Source: Planctomycetota bacterium
Lineage (GTDB): Bacteria > Planctomycetota > Planctomycetia > Pirellulales > Thermoguttaceae
Reading direction: 5' to 3'
NCBI GenBank assembly: GCA_018897395.1
Contig: JAHIKV010000204.1
Location: 1-27,641, forward strand
DNA: 27,641 bases
Part shown: piece by piece, positions 15,568-23,107 of the stretch
Numbering within the stretch: position 1 is the stretch's first letter
How the letters are laid out: the number at the start of each line of letters is the position of its first letter
Program-made: the position numbers and the translations under genes
Notes under the pieces: generated by a model
What the model saw: the letters and a program-made list of their open reading frames with translations, nothing else
Databases searched by the model: none
Told to the model about the DNA's origin: nothing

Positions 15568-15915
15568 CTAACGGAAGTTCCCGGTCGGAACGATCTGTTC
15601 CAACACTGCCAAGAGCGGGCCAAGGTTGTGCGCGACCGTGTCCCATACCACGTTGAGATCAACTTCGTAGTACCCGTGAACAAGCCGATTCCGCATCCCT
15701 CGGATTTGACGCCACGGGATCTCGGGATAACGCGACGTCGTTTCCGCGCTAATCGCGGCAGAGGCTTCTCCGATGATCTCGATGGACTTCAGCAGCGCCA
15801 AGGCAAGCTGACGGTCCTTGTCCAAGTCGGCACGCTGCTTGCCATTGGCGAAATCAAGGGCTTCTTTGGCGGCGTCGCGCATGTGGCGCAGTCGCGTCAA
15901 ATCATCGGGATACAT
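15568..15915 (-). CDS. hepT: HepT-like HEPN ribonuclease toxin (DUF86)
   Basis: The product is 115 residues, all-helical. It has the HEPN signature RNRLVHGYY (residues 75-83), i.e. R75-x4-H80-x-Y82, the RX4HXY motif of HepT. In this type VII toxin-antitoxin system the HEPN protein is an RNase. Its partner nucleotidyltransferase MntA modifies the motif tyrosine (equivalent to Y82) by AMP transfer and so neutralises it. The ATG at 15915 overlaps the end of the mntA-like gene by 14 bases, the order mntA then hepT, as expected for this system. Family and mechanism are established; activity here is inferred. Confidence 0.9.
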   Translation of the reverse strand: MYPDDLTRLRHMRDAAKEALDFANGKQRADLDKDRQLALALLKSIEIIGEASAAISAETTSRYPEIPWRQIRGMRNRLVHGYYEVDLNVVWDTVAHNLGPLLAVLEQIVPTGNFR

Positions 15916-16204
15916 ACTGCGTCTCCGCCGCGGCCAACACCTCGTCGCGGAAATATCGGCTCAGTTCGGCGGGCGTGCGGATGTCCGCCTTGCGTCCCAG
16001 CAGGTGCGAAAGCTCCGTCTCCATGTCCGCCAGTTCAAAATATCCCATGGCCGCCCCCGGCTCAAACTCGACTAGCACGTCCACGTCGCTCTGCGGTCCG
16101 AAATCGTCGCGCAACACGGAGCCAAACAACGACAGCTTTCGTATCCGGCGGCGCCGACAGAAATCGCCTAGCAAGTCTTCGGATATCTGAATCCGCGCGG
16201 TCAT
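15902..16204 (-). CDS. mntA: MntA-like minimal nucleotidyltransferase antitoxin
   Basis: The product is 100 residues. The minimal nucleotidyltransferase motif GSx10DxD is intact (G28-S29 and D40-V-D42 in LFGSVLRDDFGPQSDVDVLVEF), with a third acidic residue near D74 (KADIRTP). Such proteins AMPylate the cognate HepT. The frame is open upstream to 16348, but the ATG at 16204 gives a family-length protein starting just before the helix that leads to the motif. A candidate promoter and operator sit just upstream (16234-16272). Overlap with hepT implies coupled translation. Confidence 0.9.
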   Translation of the reverse strand: MTARIQISEDLLGDFCRRRRIRKLSLFGSVLRDDFGPQSDVDVLVEFEPGAAMGYFELADMETELSHLLGRKADIRTPAELSRYFRDEVLAAAETQYVSR

Positions 16205-16233
16205 GGTCGAAATCTCCCCGCACTTCCATAGGG

Positions 16234-16272
16234 ACTTGTACAAGTATATCATCGGCCGGCCAAACTTGACAA
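16234..16272 (-). promoter_or_regulatory. Candidate promoter and palindromic operator of mntA-hepT
   Basis: On the minus strand, TTGTCA (16272-16267) and TATACT (16248-16243) are 18 bases apart, a fair sigma70-type promoter. A perfect 12-bp palindrome, ACTTGTACAAGT (16234-16245), overlaps the -10 and expected start site. That is the classic position for an autorepressor operator in a toxin-antitoxin operon. The binding protein is unknown. Confidence 0.5.
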
Positions 16273-16379
16273 CCGCCGCCGGAAAGAATACAAAGTCCAC
16301 CAGTTGCAGTTTAAGATCAGAATACGGCAGACGCCTTCCACGATCCACTATTGAGTGTTAGATAAACAATGTTGCAAAC

Positions 16380-16459
16380 AATAGCCGGGGGCTAACAGCC
16401 CCCGGAGGGAAACTCCCGCAATTCGCGCACATTCCGGGGGCTGTTAGCCCCCGGCTATT
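16380..16459. repeat. Nested hairpin repeat (AATAGCCGGGGGCT), copy upstream of CoA-disulfide reductase
   Basis: The 26-bp arms at 16380-16405 and 16434-16459 are perfect reverse complements. Each folds into a hairpin (CCGGGGGCT / AGCCCCCGG). The 28-base spacer is nearly identical to that of the copy at 18195-18276, in the same orientation. Confidence 0.85.
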
Positions 16460-16497
16460 GTGAGATTAGCTTCCTGATTCTCACTAGCCACTACATC

Positions 16498-18165
16498 ATG
16501 ACCACCAAACGGGTATTGATCGTCGGCGGCGTGGCCGGGGGCGCTTCGTGCGCCGCGCGGCTCCGTCGCCTGGATGAAGGGGCCGAAATCTTCATCTTCG
16601 AGCGCTCCGGAGACGTCTCCTTCGCCAACTGCGGTCTGCCATATTATCTCGGCGGCGCGATCGCCGAACGGGGGCAACTGTTGGTGGCCACGGCCGAACG
16701 GTTCCGCGACCTTTTCAACGTCGAGGTTCGCACCCGGCACGAAGTCACCCGAATCGACCGCGAAAACCGAACCATCGAGGTGAAAAGCCTTCAGACCGGC
16801 GCGGTCGTCAATGAACCGTACGACGTGCTGGTGCTGGCCCCCGGCGCCGCGCCGTTGCGTCCGTCCCTGCCGGGCATCGACTCGCCGGGCGCGTTCAGCC
16901 TCCGCAACCTCGACGACGTCGATCGAATCCACGCCTGGATCGACCGTCGCAATGTGGACCGGGCAGTGGTCGTGGGGGCCGGATACGTCGGCCTGGAAAT
17001 GGTCGAAAACCTCAGCCGCCGCGGCGTCACCGTCACGCTCTTGGAGATGGCCGATCAGGTTATGCCGCCGGTCGACCGCGAGATGGCCGCGCCGATCCAA
17101 CGGGAACTCGAGTGCCAGGGCGTCGATCTCCGGCTCGGCAACGCCCTGGTCGCAATCGAGCCGGGGCCGAAAGACACGATCGGCGTAGTGGCCCAACACG
17201 ACGAGCGGATCGCGGTCGAGCTGGTCATTCTGGCCGTCGGCGTCAAACCGGAAACGGACCTCGCTCGGCAGGCGGGCCTGGAGATCGGCTCGACCGGCGG
17301 CATCCGCGTCGACGACCGGATGCGAACCAGCGATCCGCACGTCTTCGCGGTCGGCGACGCGGTGGAGGTCCGCGATTTCGTCACCGGCCGGCCGGCGCTG
17401 ATCCCGTTGGCCGGACCGGCCAACCGTCAGGGGCGGATCGCCGCCGACGCGATCTGCGGCCGGCAGTCGCGCTACCGAGGCTCGCAGGGGACCGCCGTGG
17501 TTGGAGTGTTCGATCTGACGTTGGCCATGACCGGGGCGACCGAGAAAACGCTGCGGAAGGCCGGCATCCCCTTTGAAAAGTCGTACACGCACTCCTTCCA
17601 TCACGCCTCGTATTACCCCGGGGCCGAGCGGATCTCGATGAAGCTGCTGTTTGATCCTGAAAAGGGCCGCCTGTTGGGCGCGCAGGCAGTCGGCAAGGCC
17701 GGCGTCGAAAAACGGATCGACGTAATCGCAATGGCGATCCAGAACGGTGCCACGGTGTTCGACCTCGAGGAGGCGGAACTCTGCTACGCCCCGCAATACG
17801 GCTCGGCCAAAGACCCGGTGAACATGGCCGGGTTCACGGCGGCCAACATCCTCCGCGGCGACGTGCGGGTCGTCCACTGGTCGGAGTGGAAGCGGCAGGA
17901 GGCCGCCGGCGAGGCGCCGGTCACGCTCGACGTCCGTCCGTCCACCGACATAGCCGCCGCGTCGATCCCCGGCACGATCCGCATTCCGTTGGGCGAATTG
18001 CGGTCCCGGCTGGACGAGCTGCCCCGCGACCGCGAAATCCGGGTCCATTGCGGCTTCGGCCAAATGTCCTACTACGCCGTCCGCTTGCTCACCCAGCACG
18101 GCTTCCAGGTCCGCAACCTCTCCGGCGGGTTCACGTCGTACGAGATGGAAGAGTTAAGAGGTTGA
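16498..18165 (+). CDS. CoA-disulfide reductase-type flavoprotein with C-terminal rhodanese domain
   Basis: The product is 555 residues. The N-terminal 450 are a FAD/NAD(P) disulfide-reductase-like oxidoreductase: FAD site GGVAGGAS (10-17), single redox cysteine in SFANCGLPYY (C45), NAD(P) site VVVGAGYVGLE, and FAVGD. These mark the CoA-disulfide reductase/NADH oxidase class, which use one cysteine instead of a CxxxxC pair. The last 100 residues are a rhodanese domain with the sulfur-carrying cysteine in CGFGQMS (C518). Such fusions reduce CoA disulfide, CoA persulfide or polysulfide. The gene is bracketed by two same-orientation copies of one palindrome, which could recombine. No ribosome-binding site is clear. 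Confidence 0.9.
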   Translation: MTTKRVLIVGGVAGGASCAARLRRLDEGAEIFIFERSGDVSFANCGLPYYLGGAIAERGQLLVATAERFRDLFNVEVRTRHEVTRIDRENRTIEVKSLQTGAVVNEPYDVLVLAPGAAPLRPSLPGIDSPGAFSLRNLDDVDRIHAWIDRRNVDRAVVVGAGYVGLEMVENLSRRGVTVTLLEMADQVMPPVDREMAAPIQRELECQGVDLRLGNALVAIEPGPKDTIGVVAQHDERIAVELVILAVGVKPETDLARQAGLEIGSTGGIRVDDRMRTSDPHVFAVGDAVEVRDFVTGRPALIPLAGPANRQGRIAADAICGRQSRYRGSQGTAVVGVFDLTLAMTGATEKTLRKAGIPFEKSYTHSFHHASYYPGAERISMKLLFDPEKGRLLGAQAVGKAGVEKRIDVIAMAIQNGATVFDLEEAELCYAPQYGSAKDPVNMAGFTAANILRGDVRVVHWSEWKRQEAAGEAPVTLDVRPSTDIAAASIPGTIRIPLGELRSRLDELPRDREIRVHCGFGQMSYYAVRLLTQHGFQVRNLSGGFTSYEMEELRG

Positions 18166-18194
18166 TTGAATGTCAGGAAAACAAAGTCGTGAAC

Positions 18195-18276
18195 AATAGC
18201 CGGGGGCTAATAACAGCCCCCGGAGGGAAAGCCCGCAATTCGAGCACATTCCAGGGGCTGTTAGCCCCCGGCTATT
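18195..18276. repeat. Nested hairpin repeat (AATAGCCGGGGGCT), copy downstream of CoA-disulfide reductase
   Basis: The left arm (18195-18223) has a 3-base insertion (CTAATAACAG instead of CTAACAG) relative to the 16380 copy. The right arm is 18251-18276, with one G-to-A change in the stem (CCAGGGGCTG). Spacer and orientation match the 16380 copy. The remaining gap to 18397 holds only a short AGCCGCAAGCGG-type hairpin near 18349. Confidence 0.85.
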
Positions 18277-18397
18277 GCGACATTTGTTTTCTGAGGATCA
18301 GAGTTGTAGGTTATGCTTTGGCATAACGGAACGCCGTGAAGCAGTTGCGAAGCCGCAAGCGGTGTGATGCGCCGCGCGAACGCGACGGATAAACTAA

Positions 18398-19057
18398 TTA
18401 CTCGCCCCTCTTCCGCCCGTTCTTATCCGCCTGCCAAACCTGGCCGCCGTCAACGTCCATCGCCGTGAGCCAGCCGTCGCCGTAGCACCAGGTGTCGATG
18501 CACTTCAGATAGCCGAGGTCGCGGATTTCGCCGTTGTGTTGCGAGGCGTGGCCGACGATCGCGGTCTTGCCCGAGCAATGAGGGCCGGGAAAACGCTTTT
18601 TGATCGAGTCCCAAAGCAGCACCTCCCGCGGCTGATCGTCGAGCGGCCGATCGGCAAGGTAGCCGCCGTGAACGTAGAAGTACCGCTCCGACTCGTGAAA
18701 CAGCCGGCAGTTCCGAAGGAAATCGACGTGCGACGGCGGCACGTCCTCGGGCCGCACCGTGCCGTATGACTGCAACGTGGCCTCGCCGCCGAACAGGAGC
18801 CAATCGACGTATAGTTGCGATTGCCCGTCGATGACCTGCAACATCATCTCTTCGTGGTTGCCCAGCAGGGGGACCAACCGGCATTGATGCCGCAACTCCA
18901 TCAGCCGTTCGATCACCTCGCGGCTCCGCGGCCCGCGGTCGACGTAATCGCCCAGGGTAACGATCGTATCGTCCGGTCGAGGCCGGATCGCCGCCAGCAG
19001 GGTGTCCAGCGCGGGCAGGCAGCCGTGGATGTCGCCGATGGCAATGGTGCGGCCCAT
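18398..19057 (-). CDS. PPP-family metallophosphatase (bacterial Ser/Thr phosphatase or Ap4A hydrolase type)
   Basis: The product is 219 residues with the complete PPP signature: GDIHG (8-12), GDYVDRG (36-42), GNHE (66-69), HGG (130-132) and VGH near 168-170. These residues bind two metal ions and carry out phosphoester hydrolysis. The short length is typical of bacterial PrpA/PrpB or ApaH-like enzymes. It could dephosphorylate proteins or hydrolyse diadenosine tetraphosphate; the sequence alone does not decide. The start ATG at 19057 leads straight into the first beta-strand. No ribosome-binding site is evident. Confidence 0.9.
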   Translation of the reverse strand: MGRTIAIGDIHGCLPALDTLLAAIRPRPDDTIVTLGDYVDRGPRSREVIERLMELRHQCRLVPLLGNHEEMMLQVIDGQSQLYVDWLLFGGEATLQSYGTVRPEDVPPSHVDFLRNCRLFHESERYFYVHGGYLADRPLDDQPREVLLWDSIKKRFPGPHCSGKTAIVGHASQHNGEIRDLGYLKCIDTWCYGDGWLTAMDVDGGQVWQADKNGRKRGE

Positions 19058-19144
19058 GGGTCCGAAGCCGGGTTTCGAGGTGCGAAAAATCCCATTATAA
19101 TTGGTTGCATGGTGTTACATAGTGCCTGGGGAAACGCCCATGTG

Positions 19145-19203
19145 TTGGGGTGGCAGTTCAACTGCCACCCCAACCGAGGCGGTTGAACGGCCGTCTCAAC
19201 CGC
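19145..19203. repeat. Two adjacent hairpins upstream of the alpha/beta hydrolase
   Basis: The first is a 14-bp perfect palindrome, TTGGGGTGGCAGTT and its complement (19145-19173). The second has an 8-bp stem, GCGGTTGA / TCAACCGC (19179-19203), and ends 12 bases before the start codon at 19216. The first is of the dispersed palindrome type; the second could affect translation initiation. Neither has a T tract. Confidence 0.55.
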
Positions 19204-19215
19204 GCGATTGTGAAC

Positions 19216-20238
19216 ATGACAACGCATTACCGCTTATTTTGTATCGTCTTGTTGATTTTGGCCGCATTAGCGGTCTTTGCAGGCCGACCGGCCGGCCGGG
19301 AGGTAGACGTGGACAACCCCGATTCGTTTCCAATGCCCACCCTGGGTGGCAAACAGTTCTGGGCAGATGAGTTGTTCTTCCATCAGTGTCGGATTCAACG
19401 GAACGTGCTGAGCGGACACTGCCGGCTGTTGGACGAGCGGAACTGGCGGCAAGCCTCGGGGACATTCGACCATTGCCGCGCGGTGCTGGAACGGATCAAA
19501 CGCGACCGCGGCCTGCCGCCGATGACCGGCAAGGCGGTGGTTGTGCTCCATGGCCTGGGACGCAGCCGGTCGTCGATGAGCGCGCTCTGCAAGCATCTCC
19601 AAGAAAAGGGGGGCTATCGGGTCTTCAACGTCGGGTATCCGAGCACGCAATACGACATGGCCGAGCAGGCCCGCACGCTCCGCCGGCTCGTCGACAACCT
19701 CGACGGAATCGAGGAGATCAACTTCGTCGGCCACAGCATGGGCAACATCGTGGTCCGCCACTACCTGGGCGACTTGGCCGAGGCGGAAAAAAGCGGATTT
19801 TCCGCGGCCGACCGCCGGGCCGTCGCTCGTTTCGGCCGGTTCGTCATGCTCGCCCCGCCCAACCAGGGCTCGCGGTTGGCCTCCGTTTTCGCCAACAACG
19901 CCTTGTTCAAGCAGATCGTCGGCGAGGCGGGCCAGCAACTCGGCCGCCAATGGCCCGAGTTGGAAAAACACCTGGCCACGCCCCACTTCCAGTTCGGCGT
20001 CGTCGCCGGCGGCAAAGGAGACGGCAAGGGCTACAACCCGTTGCTCTCCGGAGACAACGACGGCGTGATCTCCGTCGAAACGGCGAAACTCGCCGGGGCA
20101 CGCGATTTCATCGTCGTTCCCAGCTTGCACTCGTTCGTCATGGACAAAGTCCAGGTCCAGCGGTACGTGCTCTCTTTCCTGCAACACGGCTACTTCGTTT
20201 CCGATCCGAAACGGCAACCACTGGAGAAACAGCCATGA
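19216..20238 (+). CDS. Membrane-anchored or exported alpha/beta hydrolase (lipase/PGAP1-like)
   Basis: The product is 340 residues. The N-terminus has a signal or anchor (YRLFCIVLLILAALAVFAG, residues 5-23). The hydrolase fold shows VVVLHGLGRS (oxyanion region, 108-117), the nucleophile elbow GHSMG (172-176, Ser174) and a late histidine in VPSLHSF. An acidic residue near LSGDNDGVIS could complete the triad. This resembles lipase class 2/PGAP1-like esterases. The substrate is unknown. The ATG at 19216 was chosen because the frame upstream runs through hairpin repeats. Its stop overlaps the ruvX start (ATGA), so the two genes are translationally coupled. Confidence 0.82.
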   Translation: MTTHYRLFCIVLLILAALAVFAGRPAGREVDVDNPDSFPMPTLGGKQFWADELFFHQCRIQRNVLSGHCRLLDERNWRQASGTFDHCRAVLERIKRDRGLPPMTGKAVVVLHGLGRSRSSMSALCKHLQEKGGYRVFNVGYPSTQYDMAEQARTLRRLVDNLDGIEEINFVGHSMGNIVVRHYLGDLAEAEKSGFSAADRRAVARFGRFVMLAPPNQGSRLASVFANNALFKQIVGEAGQQLGRQWPELEKHLATPHFQFGVVAGGKGDGKGYNPLLSGDNDGVISVETAKLAGARDFIVVPSLHSFVMDKVQVQRYVLSFLQHGYFVSDPKRQPLEKQP

Positions 20239-20669
20239 GCCGCCAATCTCCGGCCGCCGGTCGCGTGGCCGGCGTCGATTTCGGCACGGTGCGAATCGGA
20301 ATCGCCATAAGCGACGCCGACCGGAAGATCGCCAGTCCGCTGGAAAACTACACGCGCCGCGGGACGGAGCAGGACGCACGATGGTTCCAGCGGCTGGTCG
20401 ATGAACATGAGGTGGTTCTGTTCGTCGTGGGGTTGCCGCTCCACATGGACGGCCGCGAGAGCGAGAAATCGCTCGAGGCGCGACGGTTCGGCGATTGGCT
20501 GGCCGAGACGACCGGCGTGCCGATCGAGTATTTCGACGAACGGCTGACCAGTCACGAAGCCGAACGGCTCCTGATCGATGCCGAATTGACGCATAAGCGT
20601 CGCAAGAAGAGGCTCGACATGCTCGCCGCCCAGATCATTCTTCGAGGATATCTACAGAATGATGAATGA
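20235..20669 (+). CDS. ruvX: Pre-16S rRNA nuclease RuvX/YqgF
   Basis: The product is 144 residues with an RNase H-like fold: VDFGTVRIGIAISD (14-27), VGLPLHMDGRES, YFDERLTSHEAERLL and the final KKRLDMLAAQIILRGYL. YqgF is needed for 16S rRNA 5'-end maturation and is nearly universal in bacteria. ATG overlaps the stop of the hydrolase gene (ATGA), with GGAG nine bases upstream. The last three residues (NDE) and the TGA stop are encoded by the heptamer repeat that begins at 20658, so the native C-terminus has been replaced or trimmed by the repeat. The family core is complete. Confidence 0.93.
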   Translation: MSRQSPAAGRVAGVDFGTVRIGIAISDADRKIASPLENYTRRGTEQDARWFQRLVDEHEVVLFVVGLPLHMDGRESEKSLEARRFGDWLAETTGVPIEYFDERLTSHEAERLLIDAELTHKRRKKRLDMLAAQIILRGYLQNDE

Positions 20670-20753
20670 TGAATGATGAATTACCTGGTGGAACATGCCC
20701 CCCCATGCTCTCCATGTTCTGCATTCATCATTCATCATTCGACATTCATCATT
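20658..20753. repeat. Heptamer inverted repeat, family A (AATGATG), copy 2
   Basis: The left arm is AATGATG three times, then AATTACC. The right arm is CATTCAT, CATTCAT, CATTCGA, CATTCAT (20722-20749), with a spacer of about 40 bases. It begins inside ruvX and supplies its stop. The rest of the gap to 20876 shows only the GGGGGG ribosome-binding site of the next gene. Confidence 0.85.
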
Positions 20754-20876
20754 TACCGTTTATGCGGGATATTCATTCAATGCGGATAGTGCCGCGTGCC
20801 GATGCTTTTGGTATCTGATCCAGATTATCGGCAGGGCTGTGCCTGCACGTATCGACACGAATAAAGGGGGGATACC

Positions 20877-21269
20877 ATGATCCGCCGGATCGTTTTCGTG
20901 CTGCTTTTCGCGGCCTTGACAGCGTCCGTTTTCTGCGTTGCCGCGACCGAAGCCCAACAATCCTACGGCCGCCAATGGGGCCACAGTTACAGTACCCAAG
21001 ACTGGAACCGGATGTACCACTATCCGTATGTATACTATCCGCAAAACTTCTGGGGCGCGGATTACTATCGCAGCAGCGAAGACCTCTACTATCGCTATCC
21101 GCCGGAAATGCGAGTCCCGGTCTACCACAAGCAGTGGCAAAACTATTATCCCCAGCATCGCAGCGACCCGCGATACAAACAGCATCAGTTCTTTCCGATG
21201 TTCACGGGCCAACGCCACACGGGCGTGAGGTACCACCAGGGACATCATTTCATCGCCGACGTGTTCTAG
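20877..21269 (+). CDS. Secreted Tyr/His-rich small protein of planctomycete type
   Basis: The product is 130 residues with a clear signal peptide (MIRRIVFVLLFAALTASVFC, cleavage probably around 26). The mature part is rich in Y, H, Q, W and R: WGHSYSTQDWNRMYHYPYVYYPQNFW, then LYYRYPPEMRVPVYHKQWQNYY and a GHHFIADVF end. I recognise this style from planctomycete genomes, where such proteins are annotated as hypothetical or loosely as calmodulin-binding. The function is unknown; a cell-wall or extracellular role is likely. A strong GGGGGG ribosome-binding site precedes the ATG, and a strong terminator follows, so it is a single-gene unit that may be highly expressed. Confidence 0.85.
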   Translation: MIRRIVFVLLFAALTASVFCVAATEAQQSYGRQWGHSYSTQDWNRMYHYPYVYYPQNFWGADYYRSSEDLYYRYPPEMRVPVYHKQWQNYYPQHRSDPRYKQHQFFPMFTGQRHTGVRYHQGHHFIADVF

Positions 21270-21384
21270 CTCCCGCGTTGCAGACCGTGAAAACCACGTT
21301 TCTGTACCTTTCGGGGGGTTGCGTTTCCGCGAATCGCGTTCCATAATCCATAATTGTGAGGGCACTGATCCCTCACTGAGTTTG

Positions 21385-21424
21385 CCCTCCGCAGGTTCCT
21401 GCCCCACCTGCGGAGGGTTTTTTT
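21385..21424 (+). terminator. Rho-independent terminator after the secreted protein gene
   Basis: A 12-bp perfect stem (CCCTCCGCAGGT / ACCTGCGGAGGG) with a 9-nt loop is followed by seven T. A second, smaller hairpin (GTGAGGG / CCCTCAC, 21356-21376) lies just before it. The remaining gap to 21603 contains no convincing gene on either strand. Confidence 0.85.
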
Positions 21425-21603
21425 ATCACTTCCACGCGGTGAGAGCCACTGGCCCATGTTGGCTCTGAAGACATCCGTCCCAGCTCCTTCAGAGCGCATC
21501 GTCACCGTGAAGACTTGCGTGCCGAGCATGTGGTGATCTTTGGAGCCGGGAGCTACCCTGTTGCGGAACCCAGCCTCGGCAGCGCAGTTCGAGTCGGATG
21601 CGG

Positions 21604-22914
21604 TTACTGGGAGAGGGGGAAAGGGTCTCGGTCCTCCTCGTTCAAGGCGATCTGGGCCCGCTTTCCCGCCCGGTTGTCCACGCGGAAGCCACCCGCCGCC
21701 TGGTTCGCCGTCAGGATGACGGAGACAATCCTTGGTCCGACATCGACGTGAAGGTTCTCCTGGTTGAAGGTGCAACCCAGCACTATGGCCTTGCCCGCAT
21801 CAAGCTGAATGGCGGGCGATCCCGTGCCGCGGACGTCCCAGTGTAAGAAATGGCAGGCGTTGGCCGTGAACTGTCCCGAAGGGCTGCGCATCCATACGCA
21901 GCGGTCAATCGGTCCCCAAAAGGAGCAGTTGACCAGGCTCACCTTGCCCTTCACCTCAGGTCCGATCTCCACGCAGACGGCTTTGGTGCTGCTCCATCGG
22001 CCGACGAATTCGCCGTTGGTGATGAGTAATCCCGGCGTCTGCGCCTGCTCGACGACGACGGCCCGCTGACACGAGTCGGCTCCCAACCCCAGAAAGTTGC
22101 CGTTCGTGCTCCCGCTCTTCGACTTGGAGAACTTGTAGCCGACGCCGTAGCCGAAGCAAAAGGTGTTGAGGACGTATTGCCAGTCGGTGCGAGCCAACTC
22201 GAAGGCGACGCCCTGGGTGTTGACCCACTTGCAGAACGGGTCGTCGGGCTTGTAGGACACGCCGAACGGCCAGAAGTGGACGTTCTCAATGCGCCCGATG
22301 TCAAGGCACTCATCCACGAAGATGCCGCGCTGAATCGGATAACCGGTGACGTTGCGGACGAGGTGCCGAGCAGCGCGGACGAGTTTGACGGCCTCGAAGG
22401 GATTGAGGAAACAGCAATCGCGAATGCCGACGTTTTCGGTGTCCTGCGAGGAGACACACGGCGGGTAGGGCACGGGCGGCACGTCGGTCTGCTTCCACTC
22501 CGGGTAGGCGACGATCAGCCCGGCGATCACGGCGTTGTCGCCCGCAAGACGAATGAAAGGCGGCCCGTTCGCGGAGCCGCGTCCCGCATAGGCGTGCAGG
22601 ACCGATCCGGTCAAATTGCCAATCTTCCGTGGGCCGGAGTTTGGCGGCACGCGATAGATGCCCTGTAGGGTCACGTTCGCCGGAATCGACAGGTTGCCGT
22701 TGATCCGAAAGCAACCGGCGGGAACATCGACAACCCCTCCTCCGGCTTTTCCGGCCTCGTCCAGCAACCGCTGAAAGACGGCCGTGCAGTCCGCCTGCCC
22801 GTCGCCCACGGCGCCAGCCTCGATGACGTTCCACCTTTGCGCGACGCCCTGGCCGAATGCCGGCCCCGCAACAATCGCAGCCGCCAGAAGAACAAAAAAC
22901 CGTTGTCTCCTCAT
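21604..22914 (-). CDS. Secreted right-handed beta-helix protein (pectate lyase superfamily type)
   Basis: The product is 436 residues. It has an N-terminal signal peptide (MRRQRFFVLLAAAIVAGPAFG). The start of the mature part, WNVIEAGAVGDGQADCTAVFQRLLDEAGKAGGG, is the classic opening of pectate-lyase-3/GH28-like beta-helices (VxDFGAVGDGxxDDTxAxQxAxxxA). The rest consists of short beta-helical turns with many V, N and G (for example NVTLQGIYRVP, VSLVNCSFWGP). It probably binds or cleaves an acidic polysaccharide, but catalytic residues are not identifiable by eye. The ATG at 22914 has GGAGGG about seven bases upstream; a TTG 15 bases earlier is less likely. Confidence 0.85.
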   Translation of the reverse strand: MRRQRFFVLLAAAIVAGPAFGQGVAQRWNVIEAGAVGDGQADCTAVFQRLLDEAGKAGGGVVDVPAGCFRINGNLSIPANVTLQGIYRVPPNSGPRKIGNLTGSVLHAYAGRGSANGPPFIRLAGDNAVIAGLIVAYPEWKQTDVPPVPYPPCVSSQDTENVGIRDCCFLNPFEAVKLVRAARHLVRNVTGYPIQRGIFVDECLDIGRIENVHFWPFGVSYKPDDPFCKWVNTQGVAFELARTDWQYVLNTFCFGYGVGYKFSKSKSGSTNGNFLGLGADSCQRAVVVEQAQTPGLLITNGEFVGRWSSTKAVCVEIGPEVKGKVSLVNCSFWGPIDRCVWMRSPSGQFTANACHFLHWDVRGTGSPAIQLDAGKAIVLGCTFNQENLHVDVGPRIVSVILTANQAAGGFRVDNRAGKRAQIALNEEDRDPFPLSQ

Positions 22915-23036
22915 CGTTACGCCCTCCAATGGTTACCACGAAAAACTGCTTTTGATCAGCCACACGGGAGATTTTCGGCGGGGGAATCGGCCGAGTCAAG
23001 CACCTCCGCCCACATAGTGCCTGAAATCCTTGGGAA

Positions 23037-23065
23037 TTGACCATATCGAACAGCCTCCCTAGAAT
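23037..23065 (+). promoter_or_regulatory. Candidate promoter of the nuo operon
   Basis: TTGACC at 23037-23042 and TAGAAT at 23060-23065 are exactly 17 bases apart, about 40 bases upstream of the nuoA start. AAAGGA at 23092-23097 would serve as ribosome-binding site. Confidence 0.45.
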
Positions 23066-23107
23066 ATGGCGTGCGAGGCCGCTGGTACGAAGAAAGGATA
23101 GCTACGA

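Noticed and set aside
16444..18099. A 551-residue minus-strand frame opposite the CoA-disulfide reductase
   Set aside because: The plus strand has complete FAD, NAD and rhodanese motifs. The antisense frame is low-complexity and extends into the palindrome at 16434.
19150..19215. An N-terminal extension of the alpha/beta hydrolase (MAVQLPPQPRR...)
   Set aside because: It is encoded by the hairpin repeats at 19145-19203. The ATG at 19216 starts directly at a good signal/anchor sequence.
21266..21775. A 169-residue minus-strand ORF overlapping the end of the beta-helix gene, perhaps a frameshifted C-terminus
   Set aside because: Its composition is atypical, it crosses the terminator stem at 21385-21417, and the beta-helix protein has a sensible end at 21604. 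A frameshift cannot be supported without homologues.
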